A stretch of 64,000 nt of DNA from JAFKFI01 sp963795435. Its GTDB lineage: Bacteria; Pseudomonadota; Alphaproteobacteria; Acetobacterales; Acetobacteraceae. Shown piece after piece: positions 1 through 8,609 of this stretch. The position numbers were made by a program, and so were the translations under genes. The DNA lies in the NCBI GenBank assembly GCA_963795435.1, contig CAWCHV010000009.1, positions 620,001 through 684,000 of the forward strand. The letters run 5' to 3'. The notes under the pieces were generated by a model that had not been told where the DNA came from, searched no databases, and saw only the letters and a list, made by a program, of their open reading frames with translations. Every line of letters begins with the position of its first letter. Within the stretch, counting starts at the first letter, position 1.

Positions 1-415
1 AGCGCGCGAACGGCCCGTCCTGCCCGAAGCCGGTGATCGAGGCGTAGATCAGGCGTGGGTTGAGCGCCCGCAGCGAGGTGTCGTCGAGCCCGGCGAGCGC
101 GGCGACGCCCGGAGTGAGGTTCTCGACGAACACGTCGCAGCCGCCGGCGAGCCCGCGCACCACCGCGGCGCCCTCCGGCAAGCGGATGTCGACGGCGATC
201 ATCCGCTTGCCGGCGCTCTGGGCGACGAAGCCGGGACCAAGTCCCGCGCCGGACCGCGCGTCCGGCGCCCCCTGCTGGCGTATCCATTCGCCGCCAGGGA
301 TTTCCACCTTGATGATTTCGGCGCCGAGCAGCCCGAGCAGGTACGTGCAGTACGGGCCGGCCAGCACATGCGTCAGATCGACGACCCGGATGCCTTGCAG
401 CGGACGCTCGGCCAT
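1..415 (-). CDS. CaiB/BaiF family CoA-transferase, N-terminal part (runs off the window)
   Basis: This gene starts at ATG 415 and leaves the window at base 1, so only about 138 residues are visible. The start MAERPLQGIRVVDLTHVLAG followed by GPYCTYLLG, LGAEIIKVE and later YASITGFGQDGP is the classic N-terminal fold of family III CoA-transferases (CaiB/BaiF, formyl-CoA transferase type). These enzymes move CoA between acyl-CoA and a free carboxylic acid. It lies 17 bases downstream of the dioxygenase gene on the same strand and is presumably the last or next-to-last gene of a TetR-headed operon. A role in activating a carboxylic acid for the neighbouring acyl-CoA dehydrogenase is inference. 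The catalytic aspartate lies beyond the visible part. Confidence 0.9.
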   Translation of the reverse strand, partial: MAERPLQGIRVVDLTHVLAGPYCTYLLGLLGAEIIKVEIPGGEWIRQQGAPDARSGAGLGPGFVAQSAGKRMIAVDIRLPEGAAVVRGLAGGCDVFVENLTPGVAALAGLDDTSLRALNPRLIYASITGFGQDGPFAR

Positions 416-432
416 TGTTGCGCGCGCCCCGT

Positions 433-1311
433 TCAGGACAGCGGCACGCCGTCGAGCGTGATGCGGTGGAGCAGCCGGCGCTCGCCCTGATAGTCGTTCA
501 GCGCGTAATGCCACGTCGCGCGATTGTCCCAGAACGCGAGCGAGCCGGGCTGCCAGCGAAAGCGGCAGGTGAACTCGGGCCGGCTGGCATGGCGGTAGAG
601 GTAGTCGAGCAGCGGACGCGACTCCTCGGCGGTCCAGCCCTCGAATTGCAGGGTGAATCCTGGATTGACATAGAGCGCCTTGCGGCCGCTGCCGGGGTGG
701 CGGATGACCACCGGATGCGTCGCGTCCTGGGTGGCGAGATCGGGGTTCAGGATGCGGTCGTTGAGGTCGCTGTTCTTCCGTCGCGGGTTGTTGGCCCCGA
801 ACACGTGGCGGCTGGAATGCATCGCCCGCATTCCCTCGAGTGTCGCCTTCAGCCCATCGGAGAGGGCGTCGTAGGCGGCGTACATGCTGGCGAACATCGT
901 GTCGCCGCCGGTGGGCGGGACCTCGCGCGCGTAGAGCACCGAGCCGAGTGCCGGCACCTGGTCGTAGCTGTGGTCGGTGTGCCAGCCGCCGCCGATATTG
1001 GCCTTCTGGCCCGGCTCCTTGCGGACCTCCGCGATCATCGGATAGCCGGGCGCGTGGGCGAAGAAGCGGTTGATGTTGATCGGCGCGAACCGCTCGCCGA
1101 ACGCGACGTGCTGCTCGGGGGTGAGGTGCTGGTCGCGGAAGAATACCACGCCGTGCTCGAACAGCGCCGAGCGCACCGTCGCGACTTCGTCCTCGTCGAG
1201 CGGGTGGGAGAGATCGAGGCCGTGGATCTCGGCGCCGACGCTGCCGCCGAGCGGGCGGATGTCGATGCGGTCGTTGCGGATGTCCGGGGCGCGGGATGCG
1301 GCGCTGTTCAT
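433..1311 (-). CDS. TauD/TfdA family Fe(II)/2-oxoglutarate-dependent dioxygenase
   Basis: A 292-residue protein, normal length for TauD-type enzymes. The iron facial triad is visible as H111-T-D113 (in GGGWHTDHSY) and H268 (RATWHYAL). R279, eleven residues after the distal His, matches the 2-oxoglutarate-binding Arg of TauD. Members hydroxylate carbon next to sulfonate, sulfate ester, phenoxy or similar groups, releasing sulfite, sulfate or phenol. The gene sits 44 bases after the acyl-CoA dehydrogenase and 17 bases before the CoA-transferase. A sulfatase is encoded divergently nearby, so an organosulfur or alkyl sulfate substrate is plausible but not shown. Family assignment is firm; the substrate is unknown. 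Confidence 0.93.
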   Translation of the reverse strand: MNSAASRAPDIRNDRIDIRPLGGSVGAEIHGLDLSHPLDEDEVATVRSALFEHGVVFFRDQHLTPEQHVAFGERFAPININRFFAHAPGYPMIAEVRKEPGQKANIGGGWHTDHSYDQVPALGSVLYAREVPPTGGDTMFASMYAAYDALSDGLKATLEGMRAMHSSRHVFGANNPRRKNSDLNDRILNPDLATQDATHPVVIRHPGSGRKALYVNPGFTLQFEGWTAEESRPLLDYLYRHASRPEFTCRFRWQPGSLAFWDNRATWHYALNDYQGERRLLHRITLDGVPLS

Positions 1312-1355
1312 CTCGAATTATTCCTTCTCATGGGTGTTGTTTGTCCGATCGTGTC

Positions 1356-2510
1356 TTAGGGGCGCAGCCGGGCGCGGAAGGCGCGGCGGCCGATCGCGGC
1401 GCGATGCACCTCGCTGGCCCCGTCATAGATGCGGAACGGCCGCAGCTCACGGGCGATCAGCGAGATCATCGTGTCTTCCGACACGCCGAGCGCGCCGGTG
1501 AGCTGCAATGCCCGGTCGGCGACGCGGTTGACCGCCTCCGAGACGAACACTTTCAGCATCGAGGATTCGTGCCGGATGGAATGGCCGTCAGCGAAGCGCC
1601 GCGCGACGTGCGCCGTCATCTGGCGCGCGGCGAACAGGTCGATATGCGCGTCGGCCACCATGCCCTGCACGAGTTGCTGCTCCGCGAGCTTATAGCCAAA
1701 TGAGGCGCGCTCGGCGCAGTAGTCCTGCGCGACTTCCATCGCGCGCGAAGCAAGCCCGATGTAGCGCATACAGTGAAACAGCCGCGCCGGCTCCAGCCGC
1801 CGCTGGATCAGCGCGAGACCCTGACCGATCCCGCCGAGAACGGCGTCATCGGGGACAACGCAATCCTCGAACGTCAGCTCCGTGTGGCCGCCGATCCCAA
1901 AGCCGTCCAGGGTGCCGATGTCGCGCACCAGCCGGAATCCCGGCGTGCTGGCATCGACGATGAAGAGCGTGATGCCGTGGTCGGTCTTGGCGACCACGAT
2001 CGCGAACGCCGCGCCGCGGGCGCCGCTGGCGAACCATTTGCGCCCGTTGATGACCCAGCCCGATGCGCCGCGAACGGCGCTGGCGCGCACCATCGAAGGG
2101 TCCGACCCGACCCCCGGCGCGGGTTCCGTCATCGCGAAGCAGGAGCGGACGTCCCCCGCCGCGAGCGGCCGCAGGTAGCGTTCGCGTTGCGCCGGCGTCG
2201 CGCACGTGTCGAGCAGGACGATGTTCGGCTGATCCGGCGGCGCGCAGTTCAGCGCGGCGGGGCCGAGCAGGCTGCGTCCGGCTTCCTCGAATACCGCCGC
2301 GCACACTTCCCATGACAAGCCAAGGCCGCCGAGCGAGGATGGCACCTGGGGCGCGTACACCCCGGCCGCGCGGGCTTTCCCGCGCAATCCGGCGACGATC
2401 CGGTCGAGTGCCGGGATATCGTGGGCGAGCGCCGCGCTCTCCGCCGGGATGCACGCCTCGGCGACGAACTCGCGGACCTGTTCGACGATCTCGCGCTCCG
2501 CGCCGCTCAT
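1356..2510 (-). CDS. Acyl-CoA dehydrogenase family protein
   Basis: A 384-residue flavoprotein of normal family length. Signatures include CFAMTEPAPGVGSD (FAD/substrate region), WVINGRKWFASGA, a GGHTELTFEDCVVP stretch and the C-terminal LTGALGVSEDTMIS...IYDGASEVHR. It would introduce a 2,3-double bond into an acyl-CoA and pass electrons to ETF. The start MSGAEREIVEQ at 2510 was chosen because it overlaps the stop of the upstream small gene as ATGA. The open frame continues upstream to 2993 without homology and runs antisense inside the tetR gene, so it was not used. Second enzyme of the minus-strand operon. Confidence 0.92.
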   Translation of the reverse strand: MSGAEREIVEQVREFVAEACIPAESAALAHDIPALDRIVAGLRGKARAAGVYAPQVPSSLGGLGLSWEVCAAVFEEAGRSLLGPAALNCAPPDQPNIVLLDTCATPAQRERYLRPLAAGDVRSCFAMTEPAPGVGSDPSMVRASAVRGASGWVINGRKWFASGARGAAFAIVVAKTDHGITLFIVDASTPGFRLVRDIGTLDGFGIGGHTELTFEDCVVPDDAVLGGIGQGLALIQRRLEPARLFHCMRYIGLASRAMEVAQDYCAERASFGYKLAEQQLVQGMVADAHIDLFAARQMTAHVARRFADGHSIRHESSMLKVFVSEAVNRVADRALQLTGALGVSEDTMISLIARELRPFRIYDGASEVHRAAIGRRAFRARLRP

Positions 2511-2641
2511 CCGAGCAGCCCGGCGCGCAGGACGACCGCGTATGCGGCGATCAGCAGGAGCGTCACCCAGGCGGTGCGCGCATAACGCGAGAATAGCGCG
2601 TCGCGCAACATTTTGGCCGGTTCTCTCGAACGGTTCGGCAT
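2507..2641 (-). CDS. Small (44 aa) single-pass membrane peptide, unknown function
   Basis: A short frame wedged between the TetR gene and the acyl-CoA dehydrogenase. Its ATG (2641) shares one base with the regulator stop (TGATG), and its stop overlaps the next start (ATGA, 2507-2510). Coupling at both ends is strong evidence for translation even though it is short. The product is a basic head (MPNRSREPAKMLRDALFSRY) followed by one hydrophobic helix (WVTLLLIAAYAVVLRAG). No family is recognised. It could anchor a complex, or mainly serve to couple translation of the operon. It would be missed by annotation with a length cut-off. Confidence 0.6.
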   Translation of the reverse strand: MPNRSREPAKMLRDALFSRYARTAWVTLLLIAAYAVVLRAGLLG

Positions 2642-3387
2642 CAGTCCGCTGCCTGTTCCTCGATGCTGCGCGCGCCCGCTCGCGGTGTCGCGAACGGCGC
2701 GAAACGACGCTCCCGCTCGCGAACCGACGCGAGGCCGGTCGCCGTGATCGTGATGAGGTCGCGCGAGAATCCCGGCAGGACGGTGCGCGGGATGCTGCTG
2801 CGGGGGACCGCCGCGTCCCGCTGCCAGTCGGAGAGCGCGAAGATCGCACCGCGGCAGCAGATGGCGAAGCGCTCGCGCAGCAATCGCGAGGCGAGGTCGG
2901 GATGCCGCGCCCGGTAGAGCCGGTAGCAGCGCCGCATCCCCTGATCGGTTTCTGCTGTCGAGCGATACGCCGATTCGGGGCGCTCGGTGACATAGGCCTG
3001 CGACAGAAAGCGCAGATAGTTGCCGCCGCGCGGATCGCTCAGCATCAGTTCGACGAGCGGAATGATGACGCCGGCGGCGATGGCGTTCTCGTCCATCTCG
3101 ACGCCGTCGCGCGCACACTCGTCGAGCAGCTCCACCCGGCGCGCGTCCACGGCGGCGCGGCGGAATTCGAGGATCGCGAGAACCAGTTCCTCGCGTCCGC
3201 CGATGTGATAGCCGAGCGCCGAGGCGTTGCGCTGCCCGGCGGCGGCCACGACCTCGCGCAAGGGCACGGCGTCGATCCCCCGCTCGCCGAACAGCCGCTC
3301 GGCCGCCAGGATCAGCTTGGTCCTGGTGTCGAGGTCTTCCGTTTCGAATTCCGCCGTGTCCATCGGGGCCAAGATGGCGCCGTCCAT
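2641..3387 (-). CDS. TetR family transcriptional regulator
   Basis: 248 residues. The N-terminal helix-turn-helix spans roughly residues 20-70: DTRTKLILAAERLFGERGID, then LREVVAAAGQRNASALGYHI and GGREELVLAIL, the standard TetR_N pattern. The C-terminal half is an unassigned ligand-binding domain. It heads the minus-strand catabolic operon and is divergent from the MFS/sulfatase pair, so it probably represses both directions from the shared region 3388-3536, where a perfect palindrome lies close to its start. A second in-frame Met at base 3363 is an alternative start. The inducer is unknown, likely an acyl-CoA or the transported substrate. Confidence 0.9.
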   Translation of the reverse strand: MDGAILAPMDTAEFETEDLDTRTKLILAAERLFGERGIDAVPLREVVAAAGQRNASALGYHIGGREELVLAILEFRRAAVDARRVELLDECARDGVEMDENAIAAGVIIPLVELMLSDPRGGNYLRFLSQAYVTERPESAYRSTAETDQGMRRCYRLYRARHPDLASRLLRERFAICCRGAIFALSDWQRDAAVPRSSIPRTVLPGFSRDLITITATGLASVRERERRFAPFATPRAGARSIEEQAAD

Positions 3388-3415
3388 TGCCCTGGTCCAG
3401 AACTATTTAATTCAC

Positions 3416-3429
3416 TCACATTAATGTGA
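3416..3429. promoter_or_regulatory. Perfect 14-bp palindrome, candidate TetR operator in the divergent promoter region
   Basis: TCACATTAATGTGA is its own reverse complement. It sits 29 bases upstream of the tetR start and about 107 bases upstream of the MFS start, within an AT-rich 149-bp divergent intergenic region (3388-3536). Flanking TTAATT and ATTAAT blocks extend the AT-rich core. Position and symmetry fit an autoregulatory operator. Binding itself is inference. Confidence 0.55.
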
Positions 3430-3536
3430 TGGGATTAATATGTTGGACCGTGATACGGACCGGGCCACTGCGATGCGAAGGTCGCCACGCGAGCGGCCGC
3501 GGCTGACGATAGGCCGCGATCAGGGAAGGAGCCTCT

Positions 3537-4838
3537 ATGGACACGGATCGGGTATCGCCGCGCGGCTGGCTGATCGTCGCCATGCTGTTCTGCTTCATGC
3601 TGATCAATTTCGCCGACAAGGCGGTGCTCGGCCTGTCGGCGGTGCCGATCATGCGCGATCTGCATCTCGATCACACGGAGTTCGGCCTGGTCGGTACCAG
3701 CTTCTTCGTGTTCTTCTCGCTGTCGACGGTGCTGGTGGGGTTCCTCGCGAACCGCGTGCCATCAAAGTGGATTCTGTTCGCGATGGCGCTGTCCTGGTCG
3801 CTGTTCCAGCTGCCAATGATGCTGCCGGTCGGGCTCGCGGCGCTGGTCACCAACCGGATGCTCTTGGGGCTGGGCGAGGGGCCGGCGTACCCGGTCGCAC
3901 TCCACGCCACCTACAAATGGTTCCCCAACCTGCGCCGACCGTTGCCGACCGGCATCATCGCGCTCGGTGGGGCGGTCGGGACGGGTATCGTCGCGCCCGT
4001 GATCGTCTACGTCATCATCCACTATTCCTGGCGCACCGCCTTTGCGATGCTCGGCGTGGCCGGGCTGGCGTGGTGCGCGGTGTGGCTGTTTGCCGGCAAG
4101 GAGGGGCCGTTGACCTCGGGCGCGCCCGGCCCCGGCGCAAGCACCTATGCGCGCGTGCCCTACGCGCGGCTGCTGACCAGCCGTACCTTCGTTGGCCAGA
4201 CCATGGTGGGATTCGCCGCCTATTGGCTGCTCACGTTGGCGGTGGTCTGGCTGCCGGCCTATCTCACGAAGGGCGCGGGCTATACGCCGACCGAGGTCGG
4301 CTGGATCGTCACCCTGCCGGCGCTGGCGCAAATCGTGCTCATGCCGAGCGGCTGCGTTTTCTCCGAATGGCTGAAGCGGCGCGGCCTGTCGAGCCGGCTC
4401 GCGCGCGGCGGACTGGCCTGCGCCGGCCTGCTGATCGCCGGCCTGCTCGCCTTCGCCTTGCCGGGCGTATCCGGCGACGTGCTGCCGATCCTCTGTGCGG
4501 CGCTCGCCTTCTCGTGCGGAACGCTGATCTTCAGTCTCGGGCACGTTATGGTCGCCGAGATCACGCCGGTCGCCCAGCGCGGCTCGATGCTCGCCATCGG
4601 CAATGCCACCGCGACCTTGGCCGGCCCGCTCGCGCCTGTCGTGATGGGCTTGATCGTCGATACAGGCTTCGATGCGGTCGCGGGGTTCCGCACCGGGTTC
4701 ATGCTGACCGGAGCCGCTGTCGCTGTCGTCGCGGTCCTGGCCATGATCCTGATCGACCCAGAGAGCGACCGGGCGCGCTTCGCCGAGGCCGATGTCGCGC
4801 CTGATCTGCTCGGCGCCGGAGCGGTGGCCGACGGCTGA
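3537..4838 (+). CDS. Major facilitator superfamily transporter (anion:cation symporter type)
   Basis: 433 residues with about twelve hydrophobic segments, starting LIVAMLFCFMLINFADKAVL. The NFADKAVLGLSAVPIMRD start and the ANRVPSKWI loop after the second helix, with LLGLGEGPAYPVALHAT in helix 4, resemble the ACS family (sugar acid, phthalate and tartrate transporters). A purine-rich ribosome-binding site (AGGGAAGGAG) precedes ATG 3537. It is divergent from the TetR operon and is followed after 58 bases by the sulfatase, so import of an organic anion, perhaps a sulfated one, is the natural reading. The substrate is not determinable from sequence. Confidence 0.9.
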   Translation: MDTDRVSPRGWLIVAMLFCFMLINFADKAVLGLSAVPIMRDLHLDHTEFGLVGTSFFVFFSLSTVLVGFLANRVPSKWILFAMALSWSLFQLPMMLPVGLAALVTNRMLLGLGEGPAYPVALHATYKWFPNLRRPLPTGIIALGGAVGTGIVAPVIVYVIIHYSWRTAFAMLGVAGLAWCAVWLFAGKEGPLTSGAPGPGASTYARVPYARLLTSRTFVGQTMVGFAAYWLLTLAVVWLPAYLTKGAGYTPTEVGWIVTLPALAQIVLMPSGCVFSEWLKRRGLSSRLARGGLACAGLLIAGLLAFALPGVSGDVLPILCAALAFSCGTLIFSLGHVMVAEITPVAQRGSMLAIGNATATLAGPLAPVVMGLIVDTGFDAVAGFRTGFMLTGAAVAVVAVLAMILIDPESDRARFAEADVAPDLLGAGAVADG

Positions 4839-4896
4839 GCGTGGTGGATTGTATGGCGGAATGGTTCGGCGCCTGCGAGATCGGGAGGAACGGTCA

Positions 4897-7131
4897 GTGG
4901 AAACATCGGAGGAGTTCGGCGGCAGGATCGGGCGGACGCGCGAGGAGTTGGAGGCCTGGTATCCCGAGCGCCGCACCGGACCCAAGGGCGCGCCAAACAT
5001 CGTCATCCTTTACATGGACGACATGGGCTGGTCTGACCCGGGCTGCTTCGGCTCGGAGATCGACACGCCGCACATCGACGCGCTCGCATCGTCCGGTTTG
5101 CGTTTCACGCACTTCACGAGCCATCCGATCTGCTCGCCCGCGCGCGCGGCACTGCTGACCGGCATGAACGGCCACGCGGTCGGCACCGGCTGGCTGGCCA
5201 ACAACAATCCAGGCTATCCCGGCTATTCCGGCGAGATCCCGCTGGACGCGCCGACATTGGCCGAGACCCTGCGTGCGGCAGGATACGCGACGTTCATGAC
5301 GGGTAAGTGGCACAACACGCCCACGGTGGACAGCACGCCCTCATCGCCGAAGCACAATTGGCCGTCGCAGCGCGGCTTCGACCGCTTCTACGGCTTCATG
5401 GAAGGGGAGACCCATTTCTTCTTCCCCACCTATCTGATGGCGGACAACCAGCTGCTGCCCATCGACGAATACCCGCGCGACTACTACGCAAGCGATGACT
5501 GGACGGACAAGGGTATCCAGTTCGTCAAGGAACTGCGCGCGTCGTCGCCCGCGAAGCCCTTCCTGCTCTACGTCGCGCACAACGCCGTCCATGCGCCGCT
5601 CCAGGCCAATCCCGGCGACCGCGCGAAATACAAGGGGCGCTACGACGCCGGCTGGACCGCGATCCGCGAGGCGCGCCATCGGCGGCAGATCTCGATGGGG
5701 CTGATCCCGCCGGACACGCGCCTGCCCGCATCCGACCCGCGGGTTCCGCGCTGGGAGGACACCGATCCCGCCGACCGGCCGATGCTGGCGCGGCACATGG
5801 AGGTGTTCGCCGCGATGCTCGACAACGTCGACCAGAATGTCGGCCGCCTGACGGCGTTCCTCGACCAGATCGGCGAACTGGAGAACACGATCATTCTGTT
5901 CTCCTCGGATAATGGCGGTACGGATGCCGGCGGCCCGACGGGCATGTTCAACAACAGCCGCCGCTATATGGGCCTCGCGTCGCCGCCGCCCGAAATCGAG
6001 CGCGCCAATGCCGCGGACCTCGGAACGCCACGCAGCGCCCCGCTCTACCCGACCGGATGGGGCGAGGTGTCCAACACGCCGTTCCCGTCCTTCAAGACCT
6101 ACACCGGCGCGGGCGGCAGACGGGTCTCCTTCATCGTCTCCTGGCCGAAGCGTATTCAGGAGGGTGGCGCGATCCGGACCCAATTCACCCATGTCACCGA
6201 TGTGATGCCGACGCTGCTCGATCTCGCGGGAGTGCCGGCGCTCAAGAGCATCAACGGCGAGCCGGCACGGGAGATGCACGGGAACAGCTTCGCCCAGGTG
6301 CTGTTCGACACGGACGCCCTGCCGCCCCGGACGGAGCAGTACTACGAGTGCTGGTCAAACCGCGCCTACTATCGCGACGGCTGGGTCGCCTGCTCGATCC
6401 AGAAACGTGGCGACCCGATCGACATGGACCGATGGACGCTGCACGACCTCACGCACGATTTCTCGGAAAGCACGGATCTGTCCGCGCATCACCCGGAGAA
6501 GCTTAAGGAGCTGGTGCAAGCCTTCGATCAGGCCGCGTGGCAGTACTTCGTCTATCCACTCGACAACCGCGATCGTCTGGAAAAATTTGCGGACCTGCCG
6601 CCCGAGTCGCTCGCCTACGCCGACCAGCCGCGGATCTTCCTGCCCGGCGCGCAGACCACTCACCGGATCGACATCTTCCCGCTGATCAGCGCCCGTTCCT
6701 ACCAGATCACCGCGAAATTCGCTCACCGCGCCACCGATGAGGGCGTGATATGGGCGATCGGCGATCCGACAGGGGGCATGGTGATGTATATCGAGGACGG
6801 CCTCCTGCGGCTTCACTACAACGGCTACGGCGATGCGACGGACCTGTCGCCGGTCGCCCTGCCGCCGGGCGGACGGGCGGTGACGTTCGACTATGAGGCG
6901 ACCGGAGGCCGCGAGGGCCGCGGCCAACTCCTGGTGGACGGCAATGAGTCTGTGCCTTGGACGCCCATGTCTCCAACCATGGTGCTCTACGGCATCTTCG
7001 AGGGGCTCGATGTCGGTCTGGATCGACGGGGGCCGGTGCTGTGGCCGCTCTACGAACGGCACGGCAGCTTTCGCTATACGGGCGAGATCAGCCATGTCGC
7101 CGTCACGCCCGGAGCCCGCGCCTCGGGCTGA
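4897..7131 (+). CDS. Type I (formylglycine-dependent) sulfatase, arylsulfatase-like
   Basis: About 744 residues from GTG 4897, which has a GGGAGGA ribosome-binding site seven bases upstream; an in-frame ATG at 4861 is the alternative. Metal-binding D41-D42 lies in ILYMDDMGWSDPG. The sulfatase signature is C79-S-P-A-R83 (ICSPARAALLTG), whose Cys is converted to formylglycine by a maturase. MTGKWHNTP and SSDNGGTDAGG are further active-site regions. The C-terminal third (after about residue 590) is a separate beta-rich domain common in the longer arylsulfatases. No clear signal peptide is seen, so it is probably cytoplasmic. It is transcribed with the MFS gene. No formylglycine-generating enzyme lies in this window. 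Confidence 0.92.
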   Translation: METSEEFGGRIGRTREELEAWYPERRTGPKGAPNIVILYMDDMGWSDPGCFGSEIDTPHIDALASSGLRFTHFTSHPICSPARAALLTGMNGHAVGTGWLANNNPGYPGYSGEIPLDAPTLAETLRAAGYATFMTGKWHNTPTVDSTPSSPKHNWPSQRGFDRFYGFMEGETHFFFPTYLMADNQLLPIDEYPRDYYASDDWTDKGIQFVKELRASSPAKPFLLYVAHNAVHAPLQANPGDRAKYKGRYDAGWTAIREARHRRQISMGLIPPDTRLPASDPRVPRWEDTDPADRPMLARHMEVFAAMLDNVDQNVGRLTAFLDQIGELENTIILFSSDNGGTDAGGPTGMFNNSRRYMGLASPPPEIERANAADLGTPRSAPLYPTGWGEVSNTPFPSFKTYTGAGGRRVSFIVSWPKRIQEGGAIRTQFTHVTDVMPTLLDLAGVPALKSINGEPAREMHGNSFAQVLFDTDALPPRTEQYYECWSNRAYYRDGWVACSIQKRGDPIDMDRWTLHDLTHDFSESTDLSAHHPEKLKELVQAFDQAAWQYFVYPLDNRDRLEKFADLPPESLAYADQPRIFLPGAQTTHRIDIFPLISARSYQITAKFAHRATDEGVIWAIGDPTGGMVMYIEDGLLRLHYNGYGDATDLSPVALPPGGRAVTFDYEATGGREGRGQLLVDGNESVPWTPMSPTMVLYGIFEGLDVGLDRRGPVLWPLYERHGSFRYTGEISHVAVTPGARASG

Positions 7132-7205
7132 GGAGCGTGCCATCGGCACACCGCGCGCGGCGGCCGCCATTTGGCTTGGGTGACGCCACGCCTTAGTTTG
7201 GGTCC

Positions 7206-8609
7206 ATGCATTACATCTCCACGCGCGGCCAAGCGCCGGTGCGCGACTTCGCCGGCGTGCTGCTGGCGGGGCTCGCCGAGGATGGCGGCCTCTATGTGCC
7301 CGAATCGTGGCCGCATTTCTCACCGGCCGATTGGCGCGCGATGCGCGGCCTGCCCTACGCGGAGCTGGCGGCGCGGGTGATCCAGCCCTTCGCGGGCGGC
7401 GCCATCCCATTCGACACGCTGCGGCGGCTCTGCCGGGAGGCCTATGGCGGGTTCGGCCACCCGGCGGTTGCGCCGCTGGCGCAGCTCGATGCCGGGCTGT
7501 GGGTACAGGAGCTGTTCCACGGGCCGACGCTCGCCTTCAAGGACATGGCGATGCAGCTGCTCGGGCGGCTGTTCGACCATGTCCTGACCGCGCGCGGCGA
7601 GCACGTCACCATCGTCGGCGCGACCTCGGGCGACACCGGCTCGGCCGCCATCGAGGCGTTCGCCGGCCGGGAGCACGTCGATGTGGCGATCCTGCACCCG
7701 CACGGCCGCACCAGCGAGGTGCAGCGGCGGCAGATGACGACGGTGCTGGCGCCGAATGTCGCCAATATCGCCGTCGAGGGCAATTTCGACGATTGCCAGG
7801 ATCTGGTGAAGGCGATGTTCGCCGACGCCCCGTTCCGCGCCGAGATGCGTCTGTCCGCTGTCAACTCGATCAACTGGGCGCGGATCGCGGCACAGGTTCC
7901 ATACTATGTCGCCGCCGCCATCTGCCTCGGCGCGCCGGACCGGGAGGTGGCGTTCGCCGTGCCGACCGGCAATTTCGGCAACGTGCTGGCGGCCTGGGCG
8001 GCGCGCCGGATGGGGCTGCCGGTGGCGCGGCTGGTGGTGGGATCGAATCGCAACGACATCCTGACCCGTTTCCTCGCCGCCAACGACATGTCGGTGCGGG
8101 GCGTCGAGCCCAGCCTGTCGCCGAGCATGGATATCGGCGTCAGCTCCAATTTCGAGCGCCTGCTGTTCGAGCTGCTGGACCGCGACCCCGCCGCCACGTC
8201 GGCGGCGATGCGCGGGTTCCGAGAGAACGGTCGCATGGCGGTGCCCGACGGAGCGTGGCAGCGCGCCACCCGCCTGTTCCACGGCTTCTCCTGCGATGAT
8301 CGGGCGACCGAGGCCGAGATCCGCCGGTTGCACGCGGCGGCCGGCTACCTTGCCGACCCCCACAGCGCCATCGGCATCGCCGCCGCCCGGGCGCTGCCCT
8401 GCGGGCACGGCGTGCCGATGGTCGCCGTCGCCACCGCCCATCCGGCCAAGTTCCCCGAGGCGATGGCACGGGCGACCGGCATCACGCCCCCTCTGCCGCC
8501 GCGCCTCGCCGACCTATATGACAGGGAGGAACGCTATACCCTGGCGCCCAACGACCTCGCCGCAATCGAGGCCCGCGTCCGCGCCATCGCCCAGAGGAAT
8601 GCCGCATGA
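7206..8609 (+). CDS. thrC: Threonine synthase
   Basis: 467 residues, full length for the enzyme that converts O-phosphohomoserine to threonine with PLP. MHYISTRGQ and the DGGLYVPESWP segment are hallmark N-terminal features. The PLP lysine is K112 in GPTLAFKDMAMQLLG, and VGATSGDTGSAAIEAF is the phosphate-binding loop. NSINWARIAAQVPYY and AVPTGNFGNVLA are further conserved blocks. Its stop overlaps the M16 peptidase start (ATGA at 8606-8609), so the two are translationally coupled, an arrangement common in alphaproteobacteria. The 74-base gap from the sulfatase marks the shift from the catabolic island to housekeeping genes. Confidence 0.97.
   Translation: MHYISTRGQAPVRDFAGVLLAGLAEDGGLYVPESWPHFSPADWRAMRGLPYAELAARVIQPFAGGAIPFDTLRRLCREAYGGFGHPAVAPLAQLDAGLWVQELFHGPTLAFKDMAMQLLGRLFDHVLTARGEHVTIVGATSGDTGSAAIEAFAGREHVDVAILHPHGRTSEVQRRQMTTVLAPNVANIAVEGNFDDCQDLVKAMFADAPFRAEMRLSAVNSINWARIAAQVPYYVAAAICLGAPDREVAFAVPTGNFGNVLAAWAARRMGLPVARLVVGSNRNDILTRFLAANDMSVRGVEPSLSPSMDIGVSSNFERLLFELLDRDPAATSAAMRGFRENGRMAVPDGAWQRATRLFHGFSCDDRATEAEIRRLHAAAGYLADPHSAIGIAAARALPCGHGVPMVAVATAHPAKFPEAMARATGITPPLPPRLADLYDREERYTLAPNDLAAIEARVRAIAQRNAA

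Noticed and set aside
1356..2993. Long N-terminal extension of the acyl-CoA dehydrogenase
   Set aside because: The extension runs in another frame through the small peptide and tetR genes and lacks homology; ATGA coupling fixes the start at 2510.
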